Shown here piece by piece: positions 17,390 to 26,490 of a DNA stretch of 64,000 nucleotides. The stretch lies in contig CAJTUV010000001.1 of NCBI GenBank assembly GCA_910579515.1, forward strand, positions 127-64,126, given 5' to 3'. Each line of letters begins with the position of its first letter. The first letter of the stretch is position 1. Both the position numbers and the translations under genes were made by a program. Below the pieces are notes generated by a model. That model was not told the DNA's origin and did not search any database. It saw only the letters and a program-made list of their open reading frames with translations. This DNA is from an uncultured Hungatella sp. (GTDB lineage Bacteria; Bacillota; Clostridia; Lachnospirales; Lachnospiraceae).

Positions 17390-19598
17390 ACCGCCGTACC
17401 CGTTCGTCATCAATCACACCGTACCAGTTCATTCCAAAGGCAAAGTCATAGGCGTGTCCGCATGTGTCCACATAGGGTTCTATGTCAAAGGGGGAATCTT
17501 CACAATGCTTTTCCACGGTTTCCATGTTGGCAGGCATTGGAACCGGAAGCAAGGCGGAAGGTTCTGCTACTCCGCTGACAATATCAAGAATGGCCTGGGC
17601 CTGAACGCCGAAATCAATCAAAATGGCATCGGCCGCGCCTTCCAGTTCAGATACAATGGTGGGATTGTGCATCCGAAGGCACACCACCACCGGTTTGTCG
17701 CCCATAGCGGCTTTGGCGTCCAGCACCAGATCCAGGTCAGCTTCATTGGCAGCTGTTCCGATTTTTCCTTTATAGCTGCGGTTTTTGAAATCTTCCCGGA
17801 AATCTCCGCCTGCAATGCTCTCGTTCCTGGCAGCAACAGCCTTATAAGGCCGATACTGAAGAGAGATAGGAACATAGCCGTTGCCGCCTTGTCTGCGGTC
17901 TTCTGAAGAATAGCCGTCGGACAGAGGGCTCTCGATAAATACCAGAGCAAAATCCGCCTCTTCTGGAGAGTCTGTCTGATTAAAATACCGGTTTACCAAT
18001 TCTCTTGCCACAGGAGTGATATGTTGTTCGGGCATAGGAGTGCGGAAAAAGCTTTTTCGTGCCTTGATAGTGCGGTCAGGGATATAAACCTTCTTTTGCT
18101 TCTTTACAGGCAGAACGTCCTGATTCTTTACCATAACCACAGAGCGAAGCTGGGCTTTGTAGCCTGCCTGACACAGCTTCTGGCTCCCGATAACAAGAAC
18201 GCTCTCTTCTGGGTTTAGGTAAGGGTTCTCAAACAGACCACAGCGGAACATATTTTTTAGAAGACGGACAGCAGAGAGCTCCATTCGCTCTCGCATAACG
18301 GCTTCTCCGTACTTTTCACATCCCAGTTTGTATGCATGGAGGATAGGCGTTATCTCTGAATTTCCGCCAAACTGATCCACGCCGTTTTCAATGGCAAGGA
18401 GATGACGTTGGGCCACGGTTAAATCCTCCACACCGTAGCAGCGGCTGCTGAAAGAATCAATTTCTGGCAGAGGGTCTTGGGTAATGCCCCAGTCTGTACA
18501 GACAATGCCGTCGTACTGGTATTTGCCGCGAAGCAGGTCATGAATCAGATAATGGCTGTAGGAATTGCCCACATTCTTTCCATTGACTTTATCAAGTCCC
18601 CAGGACACGGTGTAGTATGGCATGATGGCGGAGACGCAGCCCGTAGGCCCGTTCAGTTTCAGGGCCCCTTTCGTAAATGGCTTTTCATGGTCTTTGGCGT
18701 GATTGCCCGGATAGACGGCGAATTTGCCAAAGGGATAGTGAGCGTCCCGTCCGCCTTCGCAGGGACCGCCGCCCGGCCAGTGCTTTGCCATAGCGCAGAC
18801 GCTGTTTTTGCCCCAGCCGTCAGCCTCCCCTTTGGTGGTCTGTAAACCGTCACAGTACTGTCTGCCTAATTCTGTGACCATATCAGGATGCGGGCCGAAG
18901 GTGTCCTCGAACCGCATCCAACGAGGTTCCGTTCCTAAGTCAATTTGCGGGGACAGGGCGGTGGTGATCCCCAGAGCCCTGTATTCTGTGGAGACAGCCT
19001 CTGCAAATTCCCGACAAAGTTCAGGGGAGAAAGCGGCCGCTATCCCCATACTCTCAGGCCATTTGGACACGTCGTCTGCTCCGCTTTTAAATTCCGCATT
19101 GGCTTTGCTGGCCCCATGGCGGGGATCGCTGGAAATATTTACCGGAATACCCCAGGGCAGGCTTTCCGCCAAATGCTGCAGTTCATTGCTCCATCGGGCG
19201 GCGATTTCTCCAGACTCCAGATGCATGACCAGCACGTGGCGGACGTGGTCCCTGCTTAAAAGTTGCTTTTGCTGGTCTGTGAGGGCCCATTTTTCCTTGC
19301 CGCTTTCTGGAAACGGTTTCCCATCATAGGAGGCCTGGAAAGGGCCGCCGGGCATGTTGGGCACCATCTGATGGGGAGAGTAGAGCATCAGTCCTGCGAT
19401 ATCCTCAATGGAGAGGCGGCCTGCCAGGTCTTTGGCGCGGGCGTCGTCGTCTAATCGCCAGTCTTCATAGGGAAGCAGTTTACCGATTCTGGCCAGATCT
19501 TTAAAATAGAGTCCGTCTACTTCCAAGATGGGGGCGTCCACAGTGCCAAGCTGAGGACCGCCGGGATTTTTAATAAGGGTATGAGTGTTTTTAGACAT
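17376..19598 (-). CDS. glycoside hydrolase family 3 protein
   Basis: 740 aa from the ATG at 19598, which has AAGGAGA 9 nt upstream; the longer frame to 19646 has none. The N-terminal TIM-barrel domain shows KHWPGGG and the nucleophile motif VCTDWG (Asp369), and a C-terminal alpha/beta domain follows. There is no signal peptide, so it acts in the cytoplasm on imported glycosides. Beta-glucosidase or beta-xylosidase activity is usual, but the exact sugar is not readable. It is divergent from the inositol operon and overlaps the GH25 gene at its end. The shared regulatory region raises the possibility that it works on inositol-bearing or co-occurring plant glycosides. Confidence 0.85.
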   Translation of the reverse strand: MSKNTHTLIKNPGGPQLGTVDAPILEVDGLYFKDLARIGKLLPYEDWRLDDDARAKDLAGRLSIEDIAGLMLYSPHQMVPNMPGGPFQASYDGKPFPESGKEKWALTDQQKQLLSRDHVRHVLVMHLESGEIAARWSNELQHLAESLPWGIPVNISSDPRHGASKANAEFKSGADDVSKWPESMGIAAAFSPELCREFAEAVSTEYRALGITTALSPQIDLGTEPRWMRFEDTFGPHPDMVTELGRQYCDGLQTTKGEADGWGKNSVCAMAKHWPGGGPCEGGRDAHYPFGKFAVYPGNHAKDHEKPFTKGALKLNGPTGCVSAIMPYYTVSWGLDKVNGKNVGNSYSHYLIHDLLRGKYQYDGIVCTDWGITQDPLPEIDSFSSRCYGVEDLTVAQRHLLAIENGVDQFGGNSEITPILHAYKLGCEKYGEAVMRERMELSAVRLLKNMFRCGLFENPYLNPEESVLVIGSQKLCQAGYKAQLRSVVMVKNQDVLPVKKQKKVYIPDRTIKARKSFFRTPMPEQHITPVARELVNRYFNQTDSPEEADFALVFIESPLSDGYSSEDRRQGGNGYVPISLQYRPYKAVAARNESIAGGDFREDFKNRSYKGKIGTAANEADLDLVLDAKAAMGDKPVVVCLRMHNPTIVSELEGAADAILIDFGVQAQAILDIVSGVAEPSALLPVPMPANMETVEKHCEDSPFDIEPYVDTCGHAYDFAFGMNWYGVIDDERVRRYENA

Positions 19599-19782
19599 AG
19601 TGGGTGTTCTCCTTTTTTGCAAACTTTGTCTGGGACTATACGGCAAAGAATCGTCCCTATTCTTTTATTTTATCAATATCAGAAATATTTACGCCTGCGA
19701 CATTTAGAATCGCTTTTAAGGAAAGATATTCCTCTTTTAACTCGGCGTATGTTTTTACAATTATTGTCAAGCTGCTACTTAT

Positions 19783-19811
19783 ATTATAATGGTCTCCTTA
19801 CAAAGAGTAAA
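19783..19811 (-). promoter_or_regulatory. promoter of the minus-strand GH3 gene
   Basis: Read on the minus strand: -35 TTTACT (plus 19806-19811), 17-nt spacer, -10 TATAAT (plus 19783-19788). The leader to the GH3 start is about 180 nt. The 428-base interval 19599-20026 holds this promoter and the iol promoter back to back, and no gene. Confidence 0.65.
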
Positions 19812-19899
19812 GCTCTTTTTCGTCTGCCGCCATTTTGAAGGATCTGTTTTGTGTTAGATGATCAGCTGTCTATTACAAAATAAAATTAAAAAAAAGAGC

Positions 19900-19928
19900 T
19901 TGCACGCAATAGAATTGCGTGCTATTAT
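19900..19928 (+). promoter_or_regulatory. iol operon promoter with a palindromic operator in the spacer
   Basis: -35 TTGCAC (19900-19905), 17-nt spacer, -10 TATTAT (19923-19928). A perfect palindrome with 9-bp arms, GCACGCAAT and ATTGCGTGC separated by AGA (19902-19922), overlaps the -35 box and fills the spacer. A protein bound there would block RNA polymerase, so repression released by an inositol breakdown product is the likely control. No regulator gene lies next to it. Confidence 0.8.
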
Positions 19929-19955
19929 TATGTGTAGAAAGATAAAGATGAAAAA

Positions 19956-19984
19956 GCACGCAAATCTTACAAAAGCACGCACAC
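19956..19984 (+). promoter_or_regulatory. two downstream operator half-sites
   Basis: GCACGCAAAT (19956-19965) and GCACGCACAC (19975-19984) repeat the left arm of the operator, in the same direction and 19 nt apart, in the untranslated leader of iolC. They may be auxiliary binding sites of the same repressor. Confidence 0.5.
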
Positions 19985-20026
19985 GAAAAAAGAAACAAAA
20001 ACCATATAAAAATGGAGGGGAAAGCG

Positions 20027-21061
20027 ATGAAGTATATTGAGTTTGACGAGTCAAGGCCCATGGACCTGGTGTTGTTGGGCAGAGTGGCCATTGACTTTAA
20101 TCCTGCGTACAATGACCAGGTGAAAGAAGAGTTTAAACCGCTTAAGAAAGTACATATGTTTGAGAAGTTTGTAGGCGGCTCACCGGCTAACATTGCAGTA
20201 GGCGTTACCAGACACGGCTTAAAGGCAGGGTTTATCGGAAAAGTGTCTGACGACCAGTTTGGCGAGTATGTGGTAGACTATTTTAACGACCAGGGCATTG
20301 ACACTTCGAATATCACGAAATGCACAAACGGAGAGAAGCTGGGGCTGACTTTTACAGAGATGCTTTCCTCAAAAGAAAGCCATATTCTCATGTACAGGAA
20401 CTGCGTTGCGGATTTACAGCTTCATGTGGACGATATCCATGAGGAGTTTATTAAAAACACAAAGGCCATTTTGATTTCCGGTACAGCTTTGGCGGAAAGC
20501 CCTTCCAGAGAGGCGGCGATCAAAGCGGTGATGCTGGCGAAGAGAAACGGGACCAAGGTGATTTTTGATATTGACTACAGAGAGTACAACTGGAAAAACA
20601 GCGACGAGATTTCTATTTATTACTCGATTGTGGCAAAAGAGGCGGACATTATTATGGGCTCCAGGGAAGAGTTCGACTTGACGGAAAAATTGATTCGGCC
20701 AGGCATGACGGACGAGGAGAGCGCAGCTTTGTGGCAGGGATACAATGCAAAGATTGTGGTGATTAAGCACGGCATGGAGGGTTCTACAGCCTATACCTGC
20801 GACGGACAGAAGTTCAGCATCAAGCCGTTCCCAGTGGACGCCAGAAAAGGTTTTGGCGGCGGAGACGGATACGGTTCCGGTTTCCTGTACGGTTTGTATC
20901 AGGGCTGGGAAGTGATTGACTGTCTGGAGTTTGGATCCGCAGAGGCTTCCATGATGGTGAGAAGCAATAACTGTTCTGACGACCTTCCGGGACCAGAGGC
21001 AGTGAGAGCATTTATAAAGGAAGAGAAAGAAAAATTTGGAGAGATGATTGCCAGAGTGTAA
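20027..21061 (+). CDS. iolC: 5-dehydro-2-deoxygluconokinase
   Basis: 344 aa from the ATG at 20027 (GGAGGGG 6 nt upstream; the earlier in-frame ATG at 20012 lies in front of that site). PfkB-family sugar kinase: FVGGSPANIAVGVTRHG near the N-terminus, and the C-terminal anion-hole and base motif GFGGGDGYGSGF with its catalytic Asp. In the myo-inositol pathway it phosphorylates 5-dehydro-2-deoxy-D-gluconate. It is the first gene of iolCDBA. The assignment to IolC rather than another PfkB kinase rests on the neighbouring iolD, iolB and iolA. Confidence 0.92.
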   Translation: MKYIEFDESRPMDLVLLGRVAIDFNPAYNDQVKEEFKPLKKVHMFEKFVGGSPANIAVGVTRHGLKAGFIGKVSDDQFGEYVVDYFNDQGIDTSNITKCTNGEKLGLTFTEMLSSKESHILMYRNCVADLQLHVDDIHEEFIKNTKAILISGTALAESPSREAAIKAVMLAKRNGTKVIFDIDYREYNWKNSDEISIYYSIVAKEADIIMGSREEFDLTEKLIRPGMTDEESAALWQGYNAKIVVIKHGMEGSTAYTCDGQKFSIKPFPVDARKGFGGGDGYGSGFLYGLYQGWEVIDCLEFGSAEASMMVRSNNCSDDLPGPEAVRAFIKEEKEKFGEMIARV

Positions 21062-21107
21062 AACCGGGCTTTTAGCATCCCAATCAATAAGAGAAAGGAA
21101 AATAACC

Positions 21108-23039
21108 ATGACTAAAACGACAAGAATGACGACTGCCCAGGCCATTGTAAAGTTTCTGGACAATCAGTATGTTTCCATGGACGGTGTGGAGACGAAGTTT
21201 GTGGAAGGATTTTTCACCATTTTCGGACATGGAATCGCAGTGGGACTTGGAGAGGCGCTAGACAGCAATCCAGGCGGCCTCAAAGTAATGCAGGGCAGAA
21301 ACGAGCAGGGCATGTGTCACACAGCCATTGCCTTTGCAAAGCAGACGAACAGAAAGAAAATCATTGCCTGCGCTTCTTCCATTGGACCCGGCGCAGCCAA
21401 TATGGTGACAGCCTGCGCGACTGCTACGGTGAATAATCTTCCCCTTTTGGTATTTCCGGCCGATACCTTTGCTTCCAGACAGCCAGACCCAGTGCTTCAG
21501 CAGTTAGAGCAGAGCAGCAGTCTTGCAGTAACCACCAACGATGCATTTAAGCCTGTGTGCAAATATTGGGACCGAATCACAAGACCAGAGATGATTATGA
21601 CAGCCCTTATCAATGCGATGCGGGTTCTGACTGATCCGGCGGAGACAGGCGCCTGCTGTATCGGGCTTTGTCAGGATGTAGAGGGAGAGTCTTTTGATTT
21701 CCCAGATTATTTCTTTAAGAAGCGGGTTCACCGCATTACCAGACCTGTGGCTGTAGAGGAAGAATTGGAAGAGATTGCTCAGGCTATCACAGAGGCAAAG
21801 AAGCCTTTGATTATTGTAGGCGGCGGTGTGAAATATTCAGAAGCTGGAGAGACCGTGGAGGAATTCTGTGAGGAATTTAAGATTCCTTTTGGAGAGACTC
21901 AGGCGGGCAAGAGTGCGTGCAAATCCAGCCATCCTTATTGTTTAGGCGGCATCGGCGTCACGGGAACTTACGCTTCCAATATTATCGGCAGGGATGCGGA
22001 TGTGGTCATCGCCATCGGTTCCAGAATGTCCGATTTTACCACCAGCTCTAAGCATTTGTTCCAAAAAGAAGAGGTAAAATTTGTCTCCATCAATAACTGT
22101 CGCTTCCATGCATATAAGATGGATGCAATAAAGGCAGTAGGCGACGCCAAGGCGACTCTTAACGCTCTGGCAGAGAAATTGAGAGAAAAAGGATACGTTT
22201 CCTCCTATACAGACGAGATAGAAAAGGCCAAGGCCGAATGGGATAAGGAAATGGCCCATCTGGGAAGCATTGAGTATACAGGAGAAGATTTTGAGCCTCT
22301 GATTAAAGCAAGAGACCCGAGAACCATTCCGGAGTTTGTGAAGATGACAGGCGGAAAAATCACCCAGACAGCGGCTCTGGCTGCCATTCGCAGAGTGATT
22401 GACAAGGACGCTACTATTATCACAGCAGGCGGTTCCCTTCCAAGCTGTATGCAGAGAATGTGGACCACAGACAAGAGAGGCGGCTATCATGCAGAGTACG
22501 GCTATTCTTGCATGGGATATGAAGTGGCTGCAACCCTGGGCGTGAAATTTGCAGAGCCAGAGAACGAGGTTTACTGTGTGGTAGGCGATTCCAGTTTCCT
22601 TATGCTCAACAGCGAGATCATGACCATCATGCAGGAAAGACAGAAAGTAAATATTTTGGTGTTTGACAACTGCGGTTTCGGATGTATCAACAACCTGGAG
22701 ATGAACCATGGCATCGGAAGCCTGGCTACAGAGTTCCGATACACCGACGGTAAAAAGCCATGTGAGGATTTAATTCCAGTGGACTATGCCAAGGTGGGAG
22801 AAGGATACGGACTGAAAACCTATACCTGCAAGACCATAAAAGAACTGGAAGAGGCATTAGAAGACGCCAAGAAACAGACAAAGGCATGTCTCTTTGATTT
22901 GAAGGTAATTCCAAAGACTATGACGGACGGATATGAGTCCTGGTGGAATGTAGGCATTGCCACTACTTCTGAGAAGGAGTCCGTGAGGACGGCGTGTGAA
23001 GGCGTGATGAAGGGCAGAAGCGAAGCCAGAATATATTAA
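21108..23039 (+). CDS. iolD: 3D-(3,5/4)-trihydroxycyclohexane-1,2-dione hydrolase
   Basis: 643 aa. The start at 21108 has GAAAGGAAA upstream; the longer frame runs into iolC. It is a thiamine-diphosphate enzyme with the three-domain acetolactate-synthase layout: an N-terminal domain with the activating Glu region, a central domain (VIAIGSRMSDF), and a C-terminal TPP-binding domain with VVGDSSFLMLNSE. It hydrolyses the ring of trihydroxycyclohexanedione to 5-deoxy-glucuronate. The length and the neighbours iolC and iolB distinguish it from acetolactate synthase. Confidence 0.93.
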   Translation: MTKTTRMTTAQAIVKFLDNQYVSMDGVETKFVEGFFTIFGHGIAVGLGEALDSNPGGLKVMQGRNEQGMCHTAIAFAKQTNRKKIIACASSIGPGAANMVTACATATVNNLPLLVFPADTFASRQPDPVLQQLEQSSSLAVTTNDAFKPVCKYWDRITRPEMIMTALINAMRVLTDPAETGACCIGLCQDVEGESFDFPDYFFKKRVHRITRPVAVEEELEEIAQAITEAKKPLIIVGGGVKYSEAGETVEEFCEEFKIPFGETQAGKSACKSSHPYCLGGIGVTGTYASNIIGRDADVVIAIGSRMSDFTTSSKHLFQKEEVKFVSINNCRFHAYKMDAIKAVGDAKATLNALAEKLREKGYVSSYTDEIEKAKAEWDKEMAHLGSIEYTGEDFEPLIKARDPRTIPEFVKMTGGKITQTAALAAIRRVIDKDATIITAGGSLPSCMQRMWTTDKRGGYHAEYGYSCMGYEVAATLGVKFAEPENEVYCVVGDSSFLMLNSEIMTIMQERQKVNILVFDNCGFGCINNLEMNHGIGSLATEFRYTDGKKPCEDLIPVDYAKVGEGYGLKTYTCKTIKELEEALEDAKKQTKACLFDLKVIPKTMTDGYESWWNVGIATTSEKESVRTACEGVMKGRSEARIY

Positions 23040-23055
23040 GGAAAGGAGAGCTTAT

Positions 23056-23841
23056 ATGGGAAAAGTATTTGGCTATCCAAAGTTTGACGATAAGGGGGAG
23101 ATGATTCTCACCACCTATGACAATGATTACAAGGCTATGATGATGGATATCCGGGTGTACCGCATGGCTGGGAAAGAGACCAGAAGCTTTTACAGAGAGG
23201 GAGAGGAGACTGCGGTTTTACTTCTGTCTGGAACGGTTACCTATGCCTGGGACGGGAAAACAGAAACGGTCAGCAGAAAAGACGTGTTTACAGAAGGGCC
23301 CTGGTGCGTTCATGTGTGCACCGGGCATAAGGTGGAAGTGACCGCCCAGGCAGATGCGGAGATTCTGGTACAGTGTACGAAGAATGAACAGGAGTTTGAC
23401 AGTCGTCTTTACGCTCCAGAGGATGCGCCATGGGGGTACTCCAGTGTAGGGAAATTTGGAAATGTGGCAAAGAGGAGAGTCAACACCATTTTTGATCATG
23501 ACATTTCTCCAAAATCCAACATGGTGTTGGGAGAGGTGTTAAACGACAGAGGAAACTGGTCTGGGTATCTGCCTCACAGACATCCCCAGCCGGAGACGTA
23601 TCTGTTTAAATTTGACCGCCCAGAAGGGTTTGGCGCCAGTTTTGTGGGAGATCAGGTCTTTAAGAGCGTGGATAACAGTTTCTCTGCTATCCCAGGAGGG
23701 GAGCTGCACCCCCAGGCTGTCGCCCCCGGATTTCAGATGTATACCTGCTGGATGATTCGCCATCTGGAGGGAAATCCCTGGCTGCAGACAGACAGGTGCG
23801 AGGACGAGCGGTACGTCTGGATGCATGACATGCAGTTTTAA
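23056..23841 (+). CDS. iolB: 5-deoxy-glucuronate isomerase
   Basis: 261 aa, cupin-fold IolB. The PHRHPQPETYLFKFDRPEGF stretch carries the metal-binding His/Glu set of the family, and HPQAVAPGFQMYTCWMIRH follows. It converts 5-deoxy-glucuronate into 5-dehydro-2-deoxy-gluconate, the substrate of IolC. It starts 16 nt after iolD with AAAGGAGAG upstream. iolE, iolG and iolJ, which complete the pathway, are not in this window. Confidence 0.93.
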   Translation: MGKVFGYPKFDDKGEMILTTYDNDYKAMMMDIRVYRMAGKETRSFYREGEETAVLLLSGTVTYAWDGKTETVSRKDVFTEGPWCVHVCTGHKVEVTAQADAEILVQCTKNEQEFDSRLYAPEDAPWGYSSVGKFGNVAKRRVNTIFDHDISPKSNMVLGEVLNDRGNWSGYLPHRHPQPETYLFKFDRPEGFGASFVGDQVFKSVDNSFSAIPGGELHPQAVAPGFQMYTCWMIRHLEGNPWLQTDRCEDERYVWMHDMQF

Positions 23842-23912
23842 ATAAGAAGATAGTATGGTTTCACTATCATATTTCAACAATAAATCAACGATAAAGAAAA
23901 GGAGAAAGTGAA

Positions 23913-25430
23913 ATGGCGATTGAACGGAAAAAGTATTGCATTAATGGGGAATGGCTTGAGTCCAAAACAGACAAATGGAGTCCGGTTACAGATTCCAGTA
24001 CAGGTGAAGTGATTGCAGAAGTTCCATGCTGTACAGCGGATGAGGTTGAGGCGGCCATCGCCTCTGCTCAGGAAGCGTTTACCTCCTGGTCTCAGAAGTC
24101 CTTAAGCGCCCGTACCCAGATGATGTTTACATGGAGAAATGTTCTTCTGGCTCATTTAGAGGAACTGACAGTTCTGTGTTCTAAAGAGCTTGGAAAAAAT
24201 CTGGATGAGGCTAGAGGCGATGTGTTAAAAGCCATTGAGCCTACAGAACATGCCTGCGGGATTCCGAGTTTGATGCAGGGCGACGCTTCTTTGCAGGTAA
24301 CTACAGGATTTGACACTGCTACCTACAGAGTGCCGTTAGGCGTAGTAGCAGGCATTGTTCCCTTTAACTTCCCGGCCATGATTCCGTGGGGCTGGATGGT
24401 TCCTTTGGCTATCGCCACCGGAAACACCATTGTATTAAAGGCGGCAAGCCAGACTCCTCTTACTTCTATGAGAATTTTGGAACTGTTCTACGAAGAAGCT
24501 CATTTCCCCAAGGGAGTTGTAAATTTAGTGACCTGCAGTCGGAATGAAGCAGAAATCTTCCTGACCGACCCAAGAGTAAAGGCTGTCACCTTTGTGGGAA
24601 CCACAGGCGTAGGCAAGCATATCTACTCCGTTGCTTCTGCCAATGGAAAACGCGTTCAGGCTCAGTGTGAGGCAAAGAACCATGCTCTGGTTCTGGAGGA
24701 TGCAGACCTGGAGAGCGCAACCAACGCGATCATCAACTCCACCTATGGATGCGCAGGCATGCGCTGCATGGCCCTGCCGGTAATCGTTGTGCAGGAAAGT
24801 GTTGCAGATAAGTTTGTGGCTCTGTTAAAGGAGAAAGCCATGAAGCTGAAGGTGGGATGCTCCTATGATCCAGAGACAAAGCTGGGCCCGGTAGTATCTG
24901 CCTCTCACAAGAAGAGCATCTGCAGCTGGATTCAGAAGGGCGTCGACGAAGGGGCCGAGCTGGTTTTAGACGGCCGCGACGTGGTGGTTCCGGGATATGA
25001 GAACGGATTCTTTGTCGGACCGACTATTTTTGACCATGTAAAACCAGGTATGGAGATTGGAGACAAGGAAATCTTCGGGCCGGTTACCGTGATTAAGAGA
25101 GTGAAAGATTTTGACGAGGGTCTGGCAATCATGAATGCAAATCCATTCGCAAATGGTTCCGTAATCTTTACTCAGAGCGGCTTCTATGCACGTAAGTTTG
25201 AGTTTTTGACAGACGGCGGTATGGTGGGCATCAATGTTGGTATTCCGGTTCCCACAGCATACTTCCCATTCTCTGGAAATAAGGATTCCTTCTTTGGAGA
25301 CCTTCATGTACTTGGAAAAGACGGGGTTCGGTTCTATACCCGTGCAAAGACCGTCACCAAACACTGGTATGACGAGTCCTCCCGCCATAAAACAGTCAGC
25401 ACCTGGGAAGGGACTGTGGAGAGAGTTTAA
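23913..25430 (+). CDS. iolA: CoA-acylating methylmalonate-semialdehyde dehydrogenase
   Basis: 505 aa, aldehyde dehydrogenase superfamily, MmsA/IolA branch. The catalytic cysteine lies in GMRCMA (Cys285), and the cofactor and substrate residues include VPFNFPAMIPWGW. It turns malonate semialdehyde from the inositol pathway into acetyl-CoA and CO2 (or acts on methylmalonate semialdehyde) with NAD and CoA. It is the last gene of iolCDBA, 71 nt after iolB, with AAAGGAGAAAG before the start and a clear terminator behind it. Placement at the end of this operon makes IolA the better name. Confidence 0.92.
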   Translation: MAIERKKYCINGEWLESKTDKWSPVTDSSTGEVIAEVPCCTADEVEAAIASAQEAFTSWSQKSLSARTQMMFTWRNVLLAHLEELTVLCSKELGKNLDEARGDVLKAIEPTEHACGIPSLMQGDASLQVTTGFDTATYRVPLGVVAGIVPFNFPAMIPWGWMVPLAIATGNTIVLKAASQTPLTSMRILELFYEEAHFPKGVVNLVTCSRNEAEIFLTDPRVKAVTFVGTTGVGKHIYSVASANGKRVQAQCEAKNHALVLEDADLESATNAIINSTYGCAGMRCMALPVIVVQESVADKFVALLKEKAMKLKVGCSYDPETKLGPVVSASHKKSICSWIQKGVDEGAELVLDGRDVVVPGYENGFFVGPTIFDHVKPGMEIGDKEIFGPVTVIKRVKDFDEGLAIMNANPFANGSVIFTQSGFYARKFEFLTDGGMVGINVGIPVPTAYFPFSGNKDSFFGDLHVLGKDGVRFYTRAKTVTKHWYDESSRHKTVSTWEGTVERV

Positions 25431-25443
25431 GAATAGAAGAAGC

Positions 25444-25483
25444 AAAAAGAGCATTGGCAGAAAACGCCTTTGCTCTTTTTTTC
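25444..25483 (+). terminator. terminator of the iol operon
   Basis: A 10-bp stem pairs AAAAAGAGCA (25444-25453) with TGCTCTTTTT (25471-25480), followed by further Ts. It separates iolA from the ABC exporter promoter 13 nt later. Confidence 0.8.
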
Positions 25484-25495
25484 TGTGCAAAAAGA

Positions 25496-25524
25496 TTGAC
25501 AGGAGAGAAGTACTGTGCTATAAC
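25496..25524 (+). promoter_or_regulatory. promoter of the duplicated ABC exporter operon
   Basis: Perfect -35 TTGACA (25496-25501), 17-nt spacer, -10 TATAAC (25519-25524), about 67 nt before the first ATPase start. Confidence 0.8.
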
Positions 25525-25551
25525 TGTATTAATTAGATTAATACAGTTATA
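25519..25551. promoter_or_regulatory. 33-bp palindromic operator covering the -10 box
   Basis: A perfect inverted repeat with 15-bp arms (25519-25533 and 25537-25551, left arm TATAACTGTATTAAT) around TAG. The arms begin inside the -10 box and cover the transcription start. YtrA-type GntR repressors bind long A+T-rich palindromes of this kind at their own operons, and one is encoded in this operon (28666-29043). Autorepression is the natural reading. Confidence 0.75.
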
Positions 25552-25590
25552 ACGGATCTGATTTAGACGTGCAAAAGGAGGTGAAAAACG

Positions 25591-26490
25591 ATGATTGAGG
25601 CCAGAAACCTGACAAAACGGTTTGGCGATATCATTGCAGTCGATCATGTAAACGCCACAATCAGAGATGGAAGCGTCTTTGGGCTGATTGGAACCAATGG
25701 AGCAGGAAAAAGTACATTCCTTCGGATGTTAAGCGGGATTTTAAAGCCGGAGGAAGGATGTGTGACCATAGACGGAAAGGAAATTTTTGAAAATATTTCC
25801 ATCAAGTCCCGCTTTTTCTATATCTCTGACGACCAGTATTTTTTTAACAACGCAACGCCTGAGGAGATGAAGAACTTTTATCAGTGTGTGTATCCAAAAT
25901 TTGATCATATGCGCTTCATTCATCTGATGGAAAGCTTTGAACTGGACAGAAGGAGGAAGATAAACACCTTTTCCAAGGGAATGAAAAAACAAGTGTCAGT
26001 CATCTGCGGAGTCTGTGCAGGCACAGATTACATTTTCTGTGACGAGACCTTTGACGGTCTGGATCCGGTGATGAGGCAGACGGTAAAAAGTATTTTTATC
26101 GGCGACATGGAGGAGCGGAATTTAACTCCTATCATTGCCTCCCATAACCTTCGGGAGCTGGAGGACATCTGTGATCATGTGGGACTGCTTCACAAAGGGG
26201 GAATCCTACTTTCCAGGGATTTAGAGGATATGAAGCTGAATCTTCATAAGATTCAGTGTGTTCTTCCTTCTGACAAAAAGCCGGAGGATATGACAGGTCT
26301 TGACCTGGTAAAGACAGAGCGGCGGGGCAGTTTGTGGACTCTCACAGTCCGAGGGAGCAGAGAGGACGTAGAGGCGGCCATAAAAAGTTATCATCCAATC
26401 TTTGCAGAGATTATCCCACTTTCTCTGGAAGAGATTTTTATCAGTGAAACGGAGGTGGCAGGATATGACATCAAAAAGCTTGTGCTTTAA
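25591..26490 (+). CDS. ABC exporter ATP-binding protein, copy 1
   Basis: 299 aa with Walker A GTNGAGKST (34-42), a degenerate signature FSKGMKKQ, and Walker B FCDETFDGLD with its catalytic Glu. The start follows AAAGGAGGTG at a good distance. It belongs to the ABC-2-type exporter ATPases paired with YtrA-like regulators in Firmicutes. Most residues are identical by eye to the ATPase at 29040-29939, and the last 20 or so residues are the same, so the pair arose by duplication. The permease start overlaps its 3' end by 26 nt. The cargo is unknown; cell-envelope stress or peptide export is typical of such systems. Confidence 0.9.
   Translation: MIEARNLTKRFGDIIAVDHVNATIRDGSVFGLIGTNGAGKSTFLRMLSGILKPEEGCVTIDGKEIFENISIKSRFFYISDDQYFFNNATPEEMKNFYQCVYPKFDHMRFIHLMESFELDRRRKINTFSKGMKKQVSVICGVCAGTDYIFCDETFDGLDPVMRQTVKSIFIGDMEERNLTPIIASHNLRELEDICDHVGLLHKGGILLSRDLEDMKLNLHKIQCVLPSDKKPEDMTGLDLVKTERRGSLWTLTVRGSREDVEAAIKSYHPIFAEIIPLSLEEIFISETEVAGYDIKKLVL

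Noticed and set aside
19200..19280. CRISPR array, tRNA or rRNA genes, or insertion sequences anywhere in the window
   Set aside because: No repeat-spacer pattern, cloverleaf, rRNA stretch, transposase or terminal inverted repeats were seen in reading the window; the coordinates given are only nominal.
19858..20040. 60-residue Lys-rich open frame before iolC
   Set aside because: It overlaps the iol promoter, operator and half-sites, and overruns the iolC start; the Lys content reflects A-rich leader DNA.
23842..23912. Hairpin GATAGT/ACTATC between iolB and iolA as a terminator
   Set aside because: The stem is only 6 bp and no T run follows; iolA has no promoter of its own, so the operon most likely continues.
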